This document shows positions 16,076-24,394 of a DNA stretch of 40,288 nucleotides, in pieces; position 1 is the stretch's first letter; each line of letters begins with the position of its first letter. The DNA lies in contig JAIEPH010000100.1 in assembly GCA_019749805.1 (NCBI GenBank), positions 1-40,288 on the forward strand. The letters run 5' to 3'. Position numbers and translations under genes: made by a program. The stretch is from Mycobacteriaceae bacterium (GTDB lineage Bacteria > Actinomycetota > Actinomycetes > Mycobacteriales > Mycobacteriaceae). The notes under the pieces were generated by a model that saw only the letters and a list, made by a program, of their open reading frames with translations, had not been told where the DNA came from and ran no database searches.

Positions 16076-17581
16076 GTGGAAAACCGGCCAGTCGGCACAC
16101 GCCAGGCGCGTGAGCTGCTTCGGGTCGCGTTCGGGCCGTCCATCGTGGCGCTGGGCGTCATCGCGGCCGTGGTGTTGCTGCAGCTGCTGATCGCCAACAG
16201 CGACATGACCGGCGCGCTCGGCGCAATCACCAGCATGTGGCTGGGCGTACACATGGTGCCGATCTCCATCGGCGGTAGCGAGCTGGGCGTGATGCCGTTG
16301 CTACCCATGCTCGCGATGGTGTGGGGAACCGCCCGCTCGACCGCCGGTGCGACATCGCCGCAGGGATCCTGGTTCGTGACGCGGTGGGTCGTCGCATCGG
16401 CCGTCGGCGGCCCACTGCTGATCGCGGCGATCTCCCTGGCCATCGTCCACGACGCGGCGTCGGTGTTCACCCAGCTTCAGACGCCGGATGCGCTGCGCGC
16501 ATTCGGAAGCGTCCTGGCGGTGCACTTGGTCGGCGCGGTGATCGGGGTCGGGTCGCGCATCGGACGGCGCGTTCTGTCGGAATCGCCGCTTCCCGAGTGG
16601 CTGCCCGACGCGATTCGGGCCGCCAGTGCGGGCGTCTTGGCGCTGCTGGGACTGTCCGGCGTCGTGATGACCGGTTCGATGATCGTGCATTGGGCGACGA
16701 TGCATGATCTCTACGGGATCACCGACTCGGTGTTCGGGCAGTTCAGCCTGACGTTGTTGTCGATTCTGTACATCCCCAACGTGCTCGTCGGAACGGCTGC
16801 GGTCGCTGTCGGGTCCAGTGCGCACGTCGGGTTGGCGACGTTCAGCTCGTTCACCGTCTTCGGTGGTGACATCCCCGCGCTGCCGGTGCTGGCCGCCGTG
16901 CCGACTCCACCGCTCGGCCCGGTCTGGGTGGCGCTGTTGATCGTCGGTGCAGTGTCGGGTGTCGCGTTGGGCCAGCAGGCGGCGCGACGACCGCTGCCCC
17001 TGCTGCCCGCGATCGGAAAGCTCGTCGTCGCGGCCGCGCTCGCGGCGCTGATCATGGCCGTGCTCGGCTACGCAGGCGGCGGGCGGCTGGGCAATTTCGG
17101 CGATGTCGGCGTCGATCAGGCCACGTTCGGACCCGCCCTCTTCCTGTGGTTCGCCGGTATCGGCGCGCTGACCGTGGCGATGACGGGTGGCATCGCGCGG
17201 CGGGTCAGGGTCCCCAAGCCCAAAACGGAACCCGAGCCCGAAGCTGAAGCCGAGCCCGAATCCGAGACGCAGCTGGGGGACGAGCCCGAATCCGAGACCG
17301 AGCTCGAGACCGAGTCGGACTTCGAGCCTGCGTTCGATGACGAGTCAGAGGCCGACTTCGAGCCCGCGTTCGAGCCCGAGGCGGAAACAGCCATCGAAGA
17401 CCTCGAAGCGCAGGCCGCCGACGAACCGTTCGACGAGCCCCCGGCCGCCGCTCCGCGGCGTCGGGGCGAACACAGGGACGTCTTCGGAGATCCCGAGGAC
17501 CACTTCGTCGTAGACGACGTCCCCGACGATGAAGCCACGCCGGGCGTGACCACGGACCGGGCGCCCGATCGCGACGATTAG
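16076..17581 (+). CDS. perM: PerM-type integral membrane protein (DUF6350), divisome stability
   Basis: Multi-spanning protein of 501 residues. Mycobacterial PerM (Rv0955) stabilises the divisome component FtsB and is needed under magnesium limitation and in chronic infection. About eight to ten hydrophobic segments fill residues 20-375, starting FGPSIVALGVIAAVVLLQLL. The C-terminal 125 residues are a highly acidic, repetitive tail of EPEPEAEAEPESE and DFEPAF types, presumably cytoplasmic. The GTG at 16076 has GAGGAG at 8 nt; the upstream GTG at 16058 lacks a site of that quality. It sits after the DUF5336 gene, another divisome-linked protein. The stop codon overlaps the -10 element of purN. 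The acidic repeat tail is likely to vary in length between strains. Confidence 0.88.
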   Translation: MENRPVGTRQARELLRVAFGPSIVALGVIAAVVLLQLLIANSDMTGALGAITSMWLGVHMVPISIGGSELGVMPLLPMLAMVWGTARSTAGATSPQGSWFVTRWVVASAVGGPLLIAAISLAIVHDAASVFTQLQTPDALRAFGSVLAVHLVGAVIGVGSRIGRRVLSESPLPEWLPDAIRAASAGVLALLGLSGVVMTGSMIVHWATMHDLYGITDSVFGQFSLTLLSILYIPNVLVGTAAVAVGSSAHVGLATFSSFTVFGGDIPALPVLAAVPTPPLGPVWVALLIVGAVSGVALGQQAARRPLPLLPAIGKLVVAAALAALIMAVLGYAGGGRLGNFGDVGVDQATFGPALFLWFAGIGALTVAMTGGIARRVRVPKPKTEPEPEAEAEPESETQLGDEPESETELETESDFEPAFDDESEADFEPAFEPEAETAIEDLEAQAADEPFDEPPAAAPRRRGEHRDVFGDPEDHFVVDDVPDDEATPGVTTDRAPDRDD

Positions 17582-17591
17582 GCTGCCAGGC
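17579..17591 (+). promoter_or_regulatory. Leaderless promoter -10 of purN
   Basis: TAGGCT (17579-17584), which includes the perM stop codon, is followed by 7 nt and then the GTG of purN. This spacing puts the transcript start at the start codon and explains the lack of a ribosome binding site. Confidence 0.45.
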
Positions 17592-18221
17592 GTGCAGCAA
17601 CCGCTTCGAGTGCCCCCGAAGGTGCCCGCACGCGTTGTGGTGCTCGCATCGGGTACCGGTTCGCTGCTGCGATCCCTCCTCGACGCCACCGGCGGCGATT
17701 ACCCGGCCGACATCATCGCCGTCGGCGTCGATCGCGACTGCCCGGCCGTCGACATCGCCGCGTCGGTATCGGTACCCAGCTATACCGTGCGGCTGCGCGA
17801 TCACCCTGACCGCGAGGCCTGGGATGCTGCGATCACCGACGCGACCGCAGCGCAGGAACCTGATTTGATCGTGGCTGCCGGATTCATGAAAATCCTTGGG
17901 CCCCATTTTCTTTCCCGCTTCATGGGCCGGATCATCAACACCCATCCGGCGCTGCTGCCCTCGTTTCCCGGGGCACACGCGGTACCCGACGCGCTGGAAT
18001 ACGGAGTCAAGGTGACGGGGTGCAGCGTGCACCTCGTCGATGCAGGCACCGACACCGGGCCGTTGCTGGCCCAAGAAGCAGTGCCGGTGCTCGACGACGA
18101 TGACGAAGCCTCCCTGCACGAGCGGATCAAAGTCGTCGAACGGCGACTACTGGTGGACGTGCTGGCCGCGGTGGCTACCCGCGGCGTGACCTGGACCGGA
18201 CGAAAGGCGACATTGGGATGA
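17592..18221 (+). CDS. purN: Phosphoribosylglycinamide formyltransferase
   Basis: Transfers a formyl group from 10-formyl-tetrahydrofolate to GAR, the third step of purine synthesis. The 209-residue protein has the phosphate-binding loop LASGTGSLLRSLLDA at the N-terminus, the catalytic Asn and His in IINTHPALLPSF, and the catalytic Asp in VHLVDAGTDTGPLL. Length is close to other actinobacterial PurN (about 215). The start is a GTG at 17592 with a -10-like TAGGCT 7 nt upstream, so the message is probably leaderless. It overlaps purH by 4 bp (ATGA), an operon arrangement giving coupled translation of two purine steps. Confidence 0.96.
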   Translation: MQQPLRVPPKVPARVVVLASGTGSLLRSLLDATGGDYPADIIAVGVDRDCPAVDIAASVSVPSYTVRLRDHPDREAWDAAITDATAAQEPDLIVAAGFMKILGPHFLSRFMGRIINTHPALLPSFPGAHAVPDALEYGVKVTGCSVHLVDAGTDTGPLLAQEAVPVLDDDDEASLHERIKVVERRLLVDVLAAVATRGVTWTGRKATLG

Positions 18222-19786
18222 CTGACCGCAGGGCTATCCGGCGCGCGTTGGTAAGCGTGTACGACAAGACCGGTCTCACCGACCTCGCGCGTGGCCTGCA
18301 CGAGGCGGGCGTCGAACTCGTCTCCACCGGGTCGACCGCGAAAACCATTGCTGACGCCGGTATTCCGGTCACTTCCGTCGAGCAGGTAACCGGGTTCCCC
18401 GAGGTACTCGACGGCAGGGTAAAAACCCTGCACCCGCATGTCCACGCGGGACTGCTCGCCGATCAGCGCAAGCCCGAACATGTTTCAGCGCTCGCCGAAC
18501 TCGGCGTGGCGCCGTTCGAGCTGGTGATCGTCAATCTCTACCCGTTCACCCAGACCGTCGACTCCGGCGCGGGTGAAGACGAGTGCGTCGAGCAGATCGA
18601 CATCGGTGGGCCGTCGATGGTGCGCGCCGCCGCCAAGAACCATCCGAGCGTCGCGGTGGTGGTCGATCCGCTGGGTTACGACGGTGTACTCGCCGCGGTA
18701 CGCTCCGGTGGCTTCACGCTGGAGGAGCGGAAGAAGCTGGCCTCCTTGGCATTCCGGCACACCGCCGAATACGACGTCGCGGTCGCGGCGTGGATGTCGT
18801 CGGTGCTGGCGTCCGAAGGCGATGCGGCCCCGCCGTCGCTGCCGCTGTGGACGGGCGCGACGTGGCGACGCGAGGCGGTGTTGCGGTACGGCGAGAACCC
18901 GCACCAGCAGGCCGCGCTGTATCGCTATGACTCGGGATGGCCGGGCCTGGCGCAGGCGCAGCAGTTGCATGGCAAAGAGATGTCATACAACAACTACACC
19001 GACGCCGATGCCGCCTGGCGAGCGGCGTTCGACCACGAAGAGATCTGCGTGGCGATCATCAAGCACGCCAACCCCTGCGGGATCGCGATCTCGTCGGTGT
19101 CGGTGGCCGATGCGCACCGCAAGGCCCACGAATGCGATCCGCTGTCGGCGTTCGGTGGGGTGATCGCGGCCAACACCGAAGTGACGGTCGAGATGGCAGA
19201 GACGGTCGCCGACATCTTCACCGAGGTGATCATTGCGCCCGCCTACGAGTCGGGTGCCGTGGACGTGCTTGCGCGTAAGAAGAACATCCGCGTGCTGTTG
19301 GCGTCCGAACCGCAGCAGGGTGGGACCGAGTTCCGTCAGATCAGCGGCGGCCTGCTGATCCAGCAGCGCGACGAGTTCACCGCCCCCGGCGACGATTCGG
19401 CCAACTGGGAACTGGCCACCGGCTCACCCGCCGATCCGGCGACGCTGGCCGATCTGAAGTTCGCGTGGTTGGCGTGCCGCGCGGTGAAGTCGAACGCGAT
19501 CGTGGTCGCCGCCGACGGCGCCACCGTCGGGGTCGGCATGGGTCAGGTCAATCGGGTCGACGCGGCCAAGCTGGCCGTGCAGCGGGCCGGCGATCGCGTG
19601 CGGGGTGCCGTCGCGGCGTCCGACGCGTTCTTCCCGTTCCCCGACGGGCTCGAGGTGCTCACCGAGGCCGGCGTCAAGGCGATCGTGCACCCGGGTGGTT
19701 CCGTGCGCGACGAAGAGGTCACCGCGGCGGCCGCCGAGGCGGGAATCACGCTTTACCTCACCGGGGCGCGTCACTTCGCGCACTGA
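18218..19786 (+). CDS. purH: Bifunctional AICAR formyltransferase / IMP cyclohydrolase
   Basis: Catalyses the last two steps of IMP synthesis. The 522-residue length is standard. The N-terminal MGS-like cyclohydrolase domain (about 1-150) opens RRALVSVYDKTGLTDLARGL and contains STGSTAKTI and KTLHPHVHAGLL; the AICAR transformylase domain follows with RYGENPHQQA and the catalytic Lys-His pair in KHANPCG, and ends GVKAIVHPGGSVRDEE. The start ATG overlaps the purN stop. The gene is followed by copy 2 of the palindromic 60-bp element, which separates it from the convergent Rho_N gene. Confidence 0.97.
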   Translation: MTDRRAIRRALVSVYDKTGLTDLARGLHEAGVELVSTGSTAKTIADAGIPVTSVEQVTGFPEVLDGRVKTLHPHVHAGLLADQRKPEHVSALAELGVAPFELVIVNLYPFTQTVDSGAGEDECVEQIDIGGPSMVRAAAKNHPSVAVVVDPLGYDGVLAAVRSGGFTLEERKKLASLAFRHTAEYDVAVAAWMSSVLASEGDAAPPSLPLWTGATWRREAVLRYGENPHQQAALYRYDSGWPGLAQAQQLHGKEMSYNNYTDADAAWRAAFDHEEICVAIIKHANPCGIAISSVSVADAHRKAHECDPLSAFGGVIAANTEVTVEMAETVADIFTEVIIAPAYESGAVDVLARKKNIRVLLASEPQQGGTEFRQISGGLLIQQRDEFTAPGDDSANWELATGSPADPATLADLKFAWLACRAVKSNAIVVAADGATVGVGMGQVNRVDAAKLAVQRAGDRVRGAVAASDAFFPFPDGLEVLTEAGVKAIVHPGGSVRDEEVTAAAAEAGITLYLTGARHFAH

Positions 19787-19794
19787 ATTCCCGA

Positions 19795-19854
19795 CGAACG
19801 TGGGTTACCCGCACGCCTAAGGGCTCGCAAGCGTGCGAAAGCCCCACACTCGCG
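19795..19854. repeat. 60-bp palindromic intergenic element, copy 2
   Basis: Same length and end sequences as copy 1 at 13796-13855. Here the inner arms CGCACGC (19810-19816) and GCGTGCG (19831-19837) pair perfectly around a 14-nt loop, while the outer arms pair less closely. It again lies between convergent genes (purH and the Rho_N protein). Confidence 0.7.
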
Positions 19855-19859
19855 GGGAT

Positions 19860-20117
19860 TCAGGAGTTGCGGATCTTGTCGATCAGCTTCGACTTGGTCA
19901 GCGATGAGTAGCCGGAGAGACCGATTTCCTTGGCGCGCTTCTTCAGGTCCGAGACCGTCCAGTCGTCGTACGACCCGGATTTCCCGCCCTTGCGCCCAAC
20001 GGCCGACTTTCCGCGCGCCGCGGCGGCGTTGGCGATCCTGGCGGACTTCTGCTTCGAGTTGCCCTGTTCGCGCAGGTCCTCGTACAGCTTCTCGTTCTTG
20101 ATGGACGGGTTCGGCAT
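19860..20117 (-). CDS. Small basic protein with Rho termination factor N-terminal-like domain
   Basis: An 85-residue basic protein. The N-terminal half, MPNPSIKNEKLYEDLREQGN followed by SKQKSARIANAAA, is the DUF7218-like segment; the C-terminal part (WTVSDLKKRAKEIGLSGYSS to LIDKIRNS) is a Rho_N/SAP-like helix-extended loop-helix fold that binds nucleic acid. It is common in actinobacteria, sometimes as several paralogues; a role in DNA or RNA binding is inferred, not shown. The ATG at 20117 has AAGGAG at 8 nt, whereas the longer frame to 20282 runs through the divergent promoter. A 7-bp inverted repeat (GACCCTT/AAGGGTC, 20164-20188) lies in its upstream region. Confidence 0.85.
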   Translation of the reverse strand: MPNPSIKNEKLYEDLREQGNSKQKSARIANAAAARGKSAVGRKGGKSGSYDDWTVSDLKKRAKEIGLSGYSSLTKSKLIDKIRNS

Positions 20118-20163
20118 AATTGTCACTCCTTGATCGACTACTGATCGGAGGGTGCCCGCTGGC

Positions 20164-20188
20164 GACCCTTTTATGCAGAACAAGGGTC
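20164..20188. promoter_or_regulatory. Inverted repeat upstream of the Rho_N gene
   Basis: GACCCTT (20164-20170) and AAGGGTC (20182-20188) are perfect inverted arms with an 11-nt spacer, 47 bp before the gene start. It may be an operator or a leader hairpin; the sequence does not decide. Confidence 0.35.
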
Positions 20189-20222
20189 CTGGAACGTGTG
20201 CAGAATGTGACGGATTGGCGGC

Positions 20223-20272
20223 GTGTCCACCGGGGACACGCACGTTCGGGACACAAGTCGTAGCGTGGAGTT
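20223..20272 (+). promoter_or_regulatory. Promoter region of the ATPase gene with GTGTCC/GGACAC dyad
   Basis: TAGCGT (20261-20266) is a TANNNT -10 located 6 nt before the GTG start, so the message is probably leaderless. Upstream lies an inverted repeat GTGTCC-N5-GGACAC (20223-20239) and a further GGGACAC half-site at 20248-20254, a possible operator overlapping the -35 region. Confidence 0.45.
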
Positions 20273-21664
20273 GTGACATCACCTAACGATTTGCCCCGGA
20301 CCGTTGCCGAGCTGAGGGCCTCCGGTCACGTCGAGCGGGGCGTCAAGGCCGAAATCCGCGAGAACCTGCTGGCCGCGCTGGGCTCTGGGGCTTCCGGAGA
20401 GCAGGTGTGGCCGGGCATCCTGGGCTTCGAGGACACCGTGATCCCGCAGCTGGAACGGGCCCTGATCGCCGAGCACGACGTGGTGCTGCTCGGCGAACGC
20501 GGGCAGGGTAAGACGCGTCTGCTGCGCGCACTGACCGGGCTGCTCGACGAGTGGACCCCCGTCATCGCCGGTTCGGAACTGAACGAGCATCCGTACTCGC
20601 CGATCACACCCGAGTCCATCCGCCGGGCCGCCGACTCGGGCGACGACCTGCCGGTCGAGTGGCGACATCGCAGCGAGCGCTACACCGAGAAACTGGCGAC
20701 TCCGGATACCAGCGTGGCCGACCTGGTCGGCGACATCGATCCGATCAAGGTGGCCGAGGGCCGCAGCCTCGGTGACCCCGAGACCATCGCCTACGGCCTC
20801 ATCCCGCGGGCGCACCGAGGCATCGTCGCGATCAACGAGTTGCCCGACCTCGCGGAGCGCATCCAGGTGTCGATGCTCAACGTGATGGAGGAACGCGACA
20901 TCCAGGTGCGCGGCTACACCCTGCGGCTGCCGCTCGACGTCTTCGTCGTCGCCAGCGCCAACCCCGAGGACTACACCAACCGCGGCCGCATCATCACGCC
21001 ACTGAAGGATCGCTTCGGCGCCGAGATCCGCACCCACTACCCGTACGAACTCGAGGCCGAGGTCGGTGTCATCAAGCAGGAGGCCAAGCTCGCCTCCGAG
21101 GTGCCCGAGTACCTGGTGCACGTGCTCGCCCGGTTCGCGCGTTACCTGCGCGAGTCGCGGTCCATCGACCAGCGGTCCGGTGTGTCGGCGCGCTTCGCGA
21201 TCGCGGCCGCGGAGACGGTCGCCGCCTCGGCGCGGCACCGTTCGGCCATCCTCGGCGAACAGGATCCGGTGGCGCGCGTGGTCGACCTCTCGACGGTGAT
21301 CGATGTGCTGCGCGGCAAGCTGGAATTCGAATCCGGCGAGGAAGGCCGCGAACAGGCCGTGCTCGAACACCTGCTGCGCCGTGCCACCGCGGACACCGCG
21401 CAGCGGCTGCTCGGTGGCATCGATGTCGGGCCGCTGGTGATGGCGATCGAGAACGGTTCCGCGGTGACCACCGGAGAGCGCGTGTCCTCCCGTGACGTGC
21501 TGGCAGCGGTCCCCGAGGTTCCGGCGATCGCCGAGATCCAGCAGCGGCTCGAGGCGACGACGGACGGACAGCGCGCGGCGGCCGTCGAGATGGCGCTCGA
21601 GGCGCTGTATCTGGCCAAACGGATCGACAAGGTGTCTTCAGAAGGCGAAACCGTCTATGGCTGA
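20273..21664 (+). CDS. MoxR/magnesium-chelatase-type AAA+ ATPase (Rv0958-like)
   Basis: AAA+ ATPase of 463 residues that probably acts as a chaperone-like remodelling enzyme with the VWA protein encoded next. Walker A is GERGQGKT (about 74-81) and the Walker B/sensor region is GIVAINELPDL; SANPEDYTNRGRIITPLKDRF corresponds to sensor 1 and the arginine-finger segment. The C-terminal helical part is about 190 residues. Annotation as a magnesium chelatase is common for this family, but mycobacteria make no bacteriochlorophyll, so metal or cofactor insertion into another target, or protein maturation, is more likely. GTG start with no ribosome binding site fits a leaderless message. It overlaps the next gene by 8 bp. 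Confidence 0.87.
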   Translation: MTSPNDLPRTVAELRASGHVERGVKAEIRENLLAALGSGASGEQVWPGILGFEDTVIPQLERALIAEHDVVLLGERGQGKTRLLRALTGLLDEWTPVIAGSELNEHPYSPITPESIRRAADSGDDLPVEWRHRSERYTEKLATPDTSVADLVGDIDPIKVAEGRSLGDPETIAYGLIPRAHRGIVAINELPDLAERIQVSMLNVMEERDIQVRGYTLRLPLDVFVVASANPEDYTNRGRIITPLKDRFGAEIRTHYPYELEAEVGVIKQEAKLASEVPEYLVHVLARFARYLRESRSIDQRSGVSARFAIAAAETVAASARHRSAILGEQDPVARVVDLSTVIDVLRGKLEFESGEEGREQAVLEHLLRRATADTAQRLLGGIDVGPLVMAIENGSAVTTGERVSSRDVLAAVPEVPAIAEIQQRLEATTDGQRAAAVEMALEALYLAKRIDKVSSEGETVYG

Positions 21665-23663
21665 TTCCGGGGCCAGGCGCCTCACGCGGTATTCGCGATA
21701 CACCGGCGGGCCTGATCCGCTGGCGCCGCCAATCGACCTGCGTGAGGCGCTCGAGCAGATCGGCCAGGACGTCATGGAGGGCAGCTCACCTCGGCGCGCG
21801 CTGTCGGAGCTCATGCGGCGCGGCACGCAGAACATGCGCGGTGCCGACAAGCTCGCCGCCGAGGCCAACCGACGGCGCCGGGAACTGTTGCAGCGCAACA
21901 ACCTTGACGGCACCCTGCAGGAGATCAAGAAGCTGCTCGACGAGGCGGTGCTCGCCGAGCGCAAGGAGCTGGCGCGCGCGCTGGACGACGACGCACGGTT
22001 CAACGAGATGCGCATCGAGTCGTTGCCGCCCTCGCCGGCAAAGGCCGTGCAGGAGCTCTCCGACTATGACTGGCGCAGTGAAGAGGCGCGCGAAAAATAC
22101 GACCAGATCAAGGATCTCCTCGGCCGCGAAATGCTTGACCAGCGCTTCGCGGGCATGAAGCAGGCGATGGAGAACGCCACCGACGAAGACCGCCAACGTG
22201 TCAACGAGATGCTCGACGATCTCAACGACCTGCTGGACAAGCATGCGCAGGGCAATGACACGCAGGAAGATTTTCAAAACTTCATGGACAAGCACGGCGA
22301 GTTCTTCCCGGAGAACCCGCGCAACGTCGAGGAGCTGCTGGACTCTTTGGCCAAGCGTGCCGCCGCCGCACAGCGCTTCCGTAACAGCCTGTCGCCTGAT
22401 CAACGCGCCGAGCTTGATGCTTTGGCGCAGCAGGCATTTGGATCACCGTCGCTGATGAATGCGCTCAACCGGCTCGACAGCCACCTACAGGCGGCTCGGC
22501 CGGGCGAAGACTGGGATGGATCGTCGCGGTTCTCCGGTGATAACCCGATGGGCATGGGAGAAGGCACCCAGGCGATGGCCGATATCGCCGAACTGGAGGA
22601 GCTCGCAGAGGCGCTCTCGCAGAGTTACGCGGGCGCCACGATGGAGGACGTCGACCTCGATATGCTCGCTCGCCAACTGGGCGACGAGGCCGCGGTCGAC
22701 GCCAAGACGTTGGCCGAACTCGAGCGGGCGCTGATGGACCAGGGATTTCTGGACCGCGGCTCGGACGGGCAGTGGCGGCTGTCTCCCAAAGCGATGCGAC
22801 AGCTCGGACAGGCCGCACTTCGCGATGTGGCACAACAACTTTCAGGGCGACACGGCGAGCGCGAGACCCGCCGCGCGGGTGCGGCCGGAGAGCTCACCGG
22901 CGCGACGCGACCGTGGGCATTCGGTGACACCGAACCCTGGAACGTCACCCGCACGTTGACGAACACGGTGCTGCGTCAGGCCGGCACCGGCGGCGTCGAC
23001 ATGCCGTTGAAGTTCGCCGTCGAAGACGTGGAGATCTCCGAGACCGAGACCCGCACCCAGGCCGCGGTAGCACTGCTGGTCGACACGTCGTTTTCGATGG
23101 TGATGGAGAACCGGTGGCTGCCGATGAAGCGCACGGCGCTGGCGCTGAGCCACCTCGTCAGCACGCGATTCCGCTCGGATGCGTTGCAGATCATCGCCTT
23201 CGGCCGATATGCGCGCACCGTGTCCACCGCGGAACTGACCGGGCTGGAAGGCGTGTACGAGCAGGGCACCAACCTGCACCATGCGCTCGCACTGGCGGGT
23301 AGGCACCTGCGCCGCCATCCCAACGCGCAGCCGGTGCTGCTCGTCGTGACCGACGGTGAACCCACCGCACACCTGGAGAACTATCGAGACGGGGCCGGAG
23401 CTGAAGCGGCGGCTCAGCCGCCGGGTGTGTTCTTCGACTATCCGCCACATCCCCGCACCATCGCCCACACGGTCAAGGGCTTCGACGATATGGCGGGGCT
23501 GGGTGCGCAGGTGACGATCTTCCGGTTGGGCAGCGATCCGGGGCTGGCCAAGTTCATCGATCAGGTGGCGCGTCGTGTCGAGGGACGCGTCGTGGTGCCC
23601 GATGTCGACGGGCTGGGGGCCGCCGTCGTCGGCGACTACCTGCGGTCGCGGCGTCGGCATTGA
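21657..23663 (+). CDS. VWA-domain protein partnered with the MoxR-type ATPase (Rv0959-like)
   Basis: A 668-residue cytosolic protein. The N-terminal two thirds are predicted helical and rich in charged residues; the C-terminal von Willebrand A domain (about 470-665) has the MIDAS motif DTSFSM and VVTDGEP, so it can bind a metal ion and a partner protein. Pairs of this kind (MoxR ATPase plus VWA) act together, the VWA protein presenting the substrate. The ATG at 21657 overlaps the ATPase stop by 8 bp, indicating coupled translation and a fixed stoichiometry. The frame opens further upstream (21492) but that part is the shadow of the ATPase. No export signal is seen. Confidence 0.87.
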   Translation: MADSGARRLTRYSRYTGGPDPLAPPIDLREALEQIGQDVMEGSSPRRALSELMRRGTQNMRGADKLAAEANRRRRELLQRNNLDGTLQEIKKLLDEAVLAERKELARALDDDARFNEMRIESLPPSPAKAVQELSDYDWRSEEAREKYDQIKDLLGREMLDQRFAGMKQAMENATDEDRQRVNEMLDDLNDLLDKHAQGNDTQEDFQNFMDKHGEFFPENPRNVEELLDSLAKRAAAAQRFRNSLSPDQRAELDALAQQAFGSPSLMNALNRLDSHLQAARPGEDWDGSSRFSGDNPMGMGEGTQAMADIAELEELAEALSQSYAGATMEDVDLDMLARQLGDEAAVDAKTLAELERALMDQGFLDRGSDGQWRLSPKAMRQLGQAALRDVAQQLSGRHGERETRRAGAAGELTGATRPWAFGDTEPWNVTRTLTNTVLRQAGTGGVDMPLKFAVEDVEISETETRTQAAVALLVDTSFSMVMENRWLPMKRTALALSHLVSTRFRSDALQIIAFGRYARTVSTAELTGLEGVYEQGTNLHHALALAGRHLRRHPNAQPVLLVVTDGEPTAHLENYRDGAGAEAAAQPPGVFFDYPPHPRTIAHTVKGFDDMAGLGAQVTIFRLGSDPGLAKFIDQVARRVEGRVVVPDVDGLGAAVVGDYLRSRRRH

Positions 23664-23702
23664 GCAGGCTCGGCCTGCGTGCCGTTGAGCAGACGCGGCC
23701 TG
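23660..23702. repeat. Short direct repeat after the VWA gene
   Basis: TTGAGCAGGCTCGGCCTG (23660-23677) recurs as TTGAGCAGACGCGGCCTG (23685-23702) with two mismatches and a 25-bp period. It spans the VWA stop codon and the short gap to the convergent DUF1707 gene, and may have arisen by local duplication. Confidence 0.5.
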
Positions 23703-23708
23703 GGGCCG

Positions 23709-24290
23709 CTAGACCGGCTTGCGCTTCCTGCGCTTGACGCCGACGCTGCCCCACAGCGAGAAGCCGCGGATGCGCACGCACGGCGCTCCCGGCGAGCCTT
23801 CCCCGGCCACACTTTGGTCGAAGGACCCCATCACCCCGACACCGCGCAGGTCCACGTTCACCTCGGGCGGCACCAAGATGGTCTGGCCGCCGAAGATCGA
23901 GTACGAGTGGATCTCGACTTCCGGTGAGGTGAAGTCGGCGTACCGCAAATCCACCACACCGCCGCCGAAGAGAGCAAACGTGGTCATTCGCTTCGGCACG
24001 TTCCAGCGGCCGCGGCGCTCGAACCCGCTCATGATTGCCAGCAGCATCGTCGACGGCGCAGGCCGCACCGGCCCGCCGCTGGGACCGCGCGAGGCGGAAC
24101 CGGGCAGGTCCGCGGAGAGCCGATCGAGTTCGTCGTATGTCTGCGCGGCGTAGGCCCTGGTCAGGCGTTCTTCGTATTCGTTCAGCGGCAGTCGGCCCTG
24201 GGCAGCGGCATCGGTGAGAAGCTGCGCCATGTGGATGCGGTCGGTGTCTGCAGCGCGCCTTGAGCCGTTCCGCGACGCTGGAGTGCTCAT
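23709..24290 (-). CDS. DUF1707 protein with LiaF-type C-terminal domain (Rv0966c-like)
   Basis: A 193-residue protein of the SHOCT-like/DUF1707 group. Residues about 12-64 (RIHMAQLLTDAAAQGRLPL to DELDRLSADLP) are the DUF1707 domain; the C-terminal half, RWNVPKRMTTFALFGGGVVD to VNVDLRGVGVMGS, is a beta-rich domain like that of LiaF and cell-wall-active-antibiotic response proteins. A role in envelope-stress sensing is possible from that resemblance only. The ATG at 24290 (MSTPASRN) overlaps by ATGA the stop of the last of three tandem mini-ORFs upstream; the alternative ATG at 24299 would lie inside that mini-ORF. It is convergent with the VWA gene. Confidence 0.8.
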   Translation of the reverse strand: MSTPASRNGSRRAADTDRIHMAQLLTDAAAQGRLPLNEYEERLTRAYAAQTYDELDRLSADLPGSASRGPSGGPVRPAPSTMLLAIMSGFERRGRWNVPKRMTTFALFGGGVVDLRYADFTSPEVEIHSYSIFGGQTILVPPEVNVDLRGVGVMGSFDQSVAGEGSPGAPCVRIRGFSLWGSVGVKRRKRKPV

Positions 24291-24390
24291 CCCGGCCATC
24301 TGTTCTTTGCGCAGGCGCTCATCACGGCCATCTGTTCTTCGCGGAACCGCTCATCACTACCATCTGTTCTTCGCGCAGGCGCTCATCACC
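24285..24390 (-). repeat. Three 32-bp tandem repeats carrying the start region of the DUF1707 gene
   Basis: Units at 24285-24316, 24317-24348 and 24349-24380 each run GCTCAT...CTGTTCTT(T)GCG on the plus strand, and a fourth partial unit begins at 24381. Spacing is exactly 32 bp. Read on the minus strand every unit starts with ATGAGC, the first codons of the downstream gene, so the array looks like successive duplication of its translation start. Confidence 0.8.
24287..24386 (-). other. Chain of three overlapping upstream mini-ORFs
   Basis: Each 32-bp unit encodes a mini-ORF: MSACAKNRW (24386-24357, TAG), MSGSAKNRWP (24354-24322, TGA) and MSACAKNRWPG (24322-24287, TGA). The second starts 2 nt after the first stop, the third shares one base with the second stop, and the third stop overlaps the DUF1707 start as ATGA. 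The chain could couple translation of the gene to that of the leader. The peptides keep the pattern MS-x-x-AKNRW despite base changes. Translation is unproven. Confidence 0.45.
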
Positions 24391-24394
24391 GACG

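Noticed and set aside
20190..20215. GGAACGTGTG and TGTGA near the Rho_N/ATPase intergenic region as KstR or Crp sites
   Set aside because: Each has only one proper half-site.
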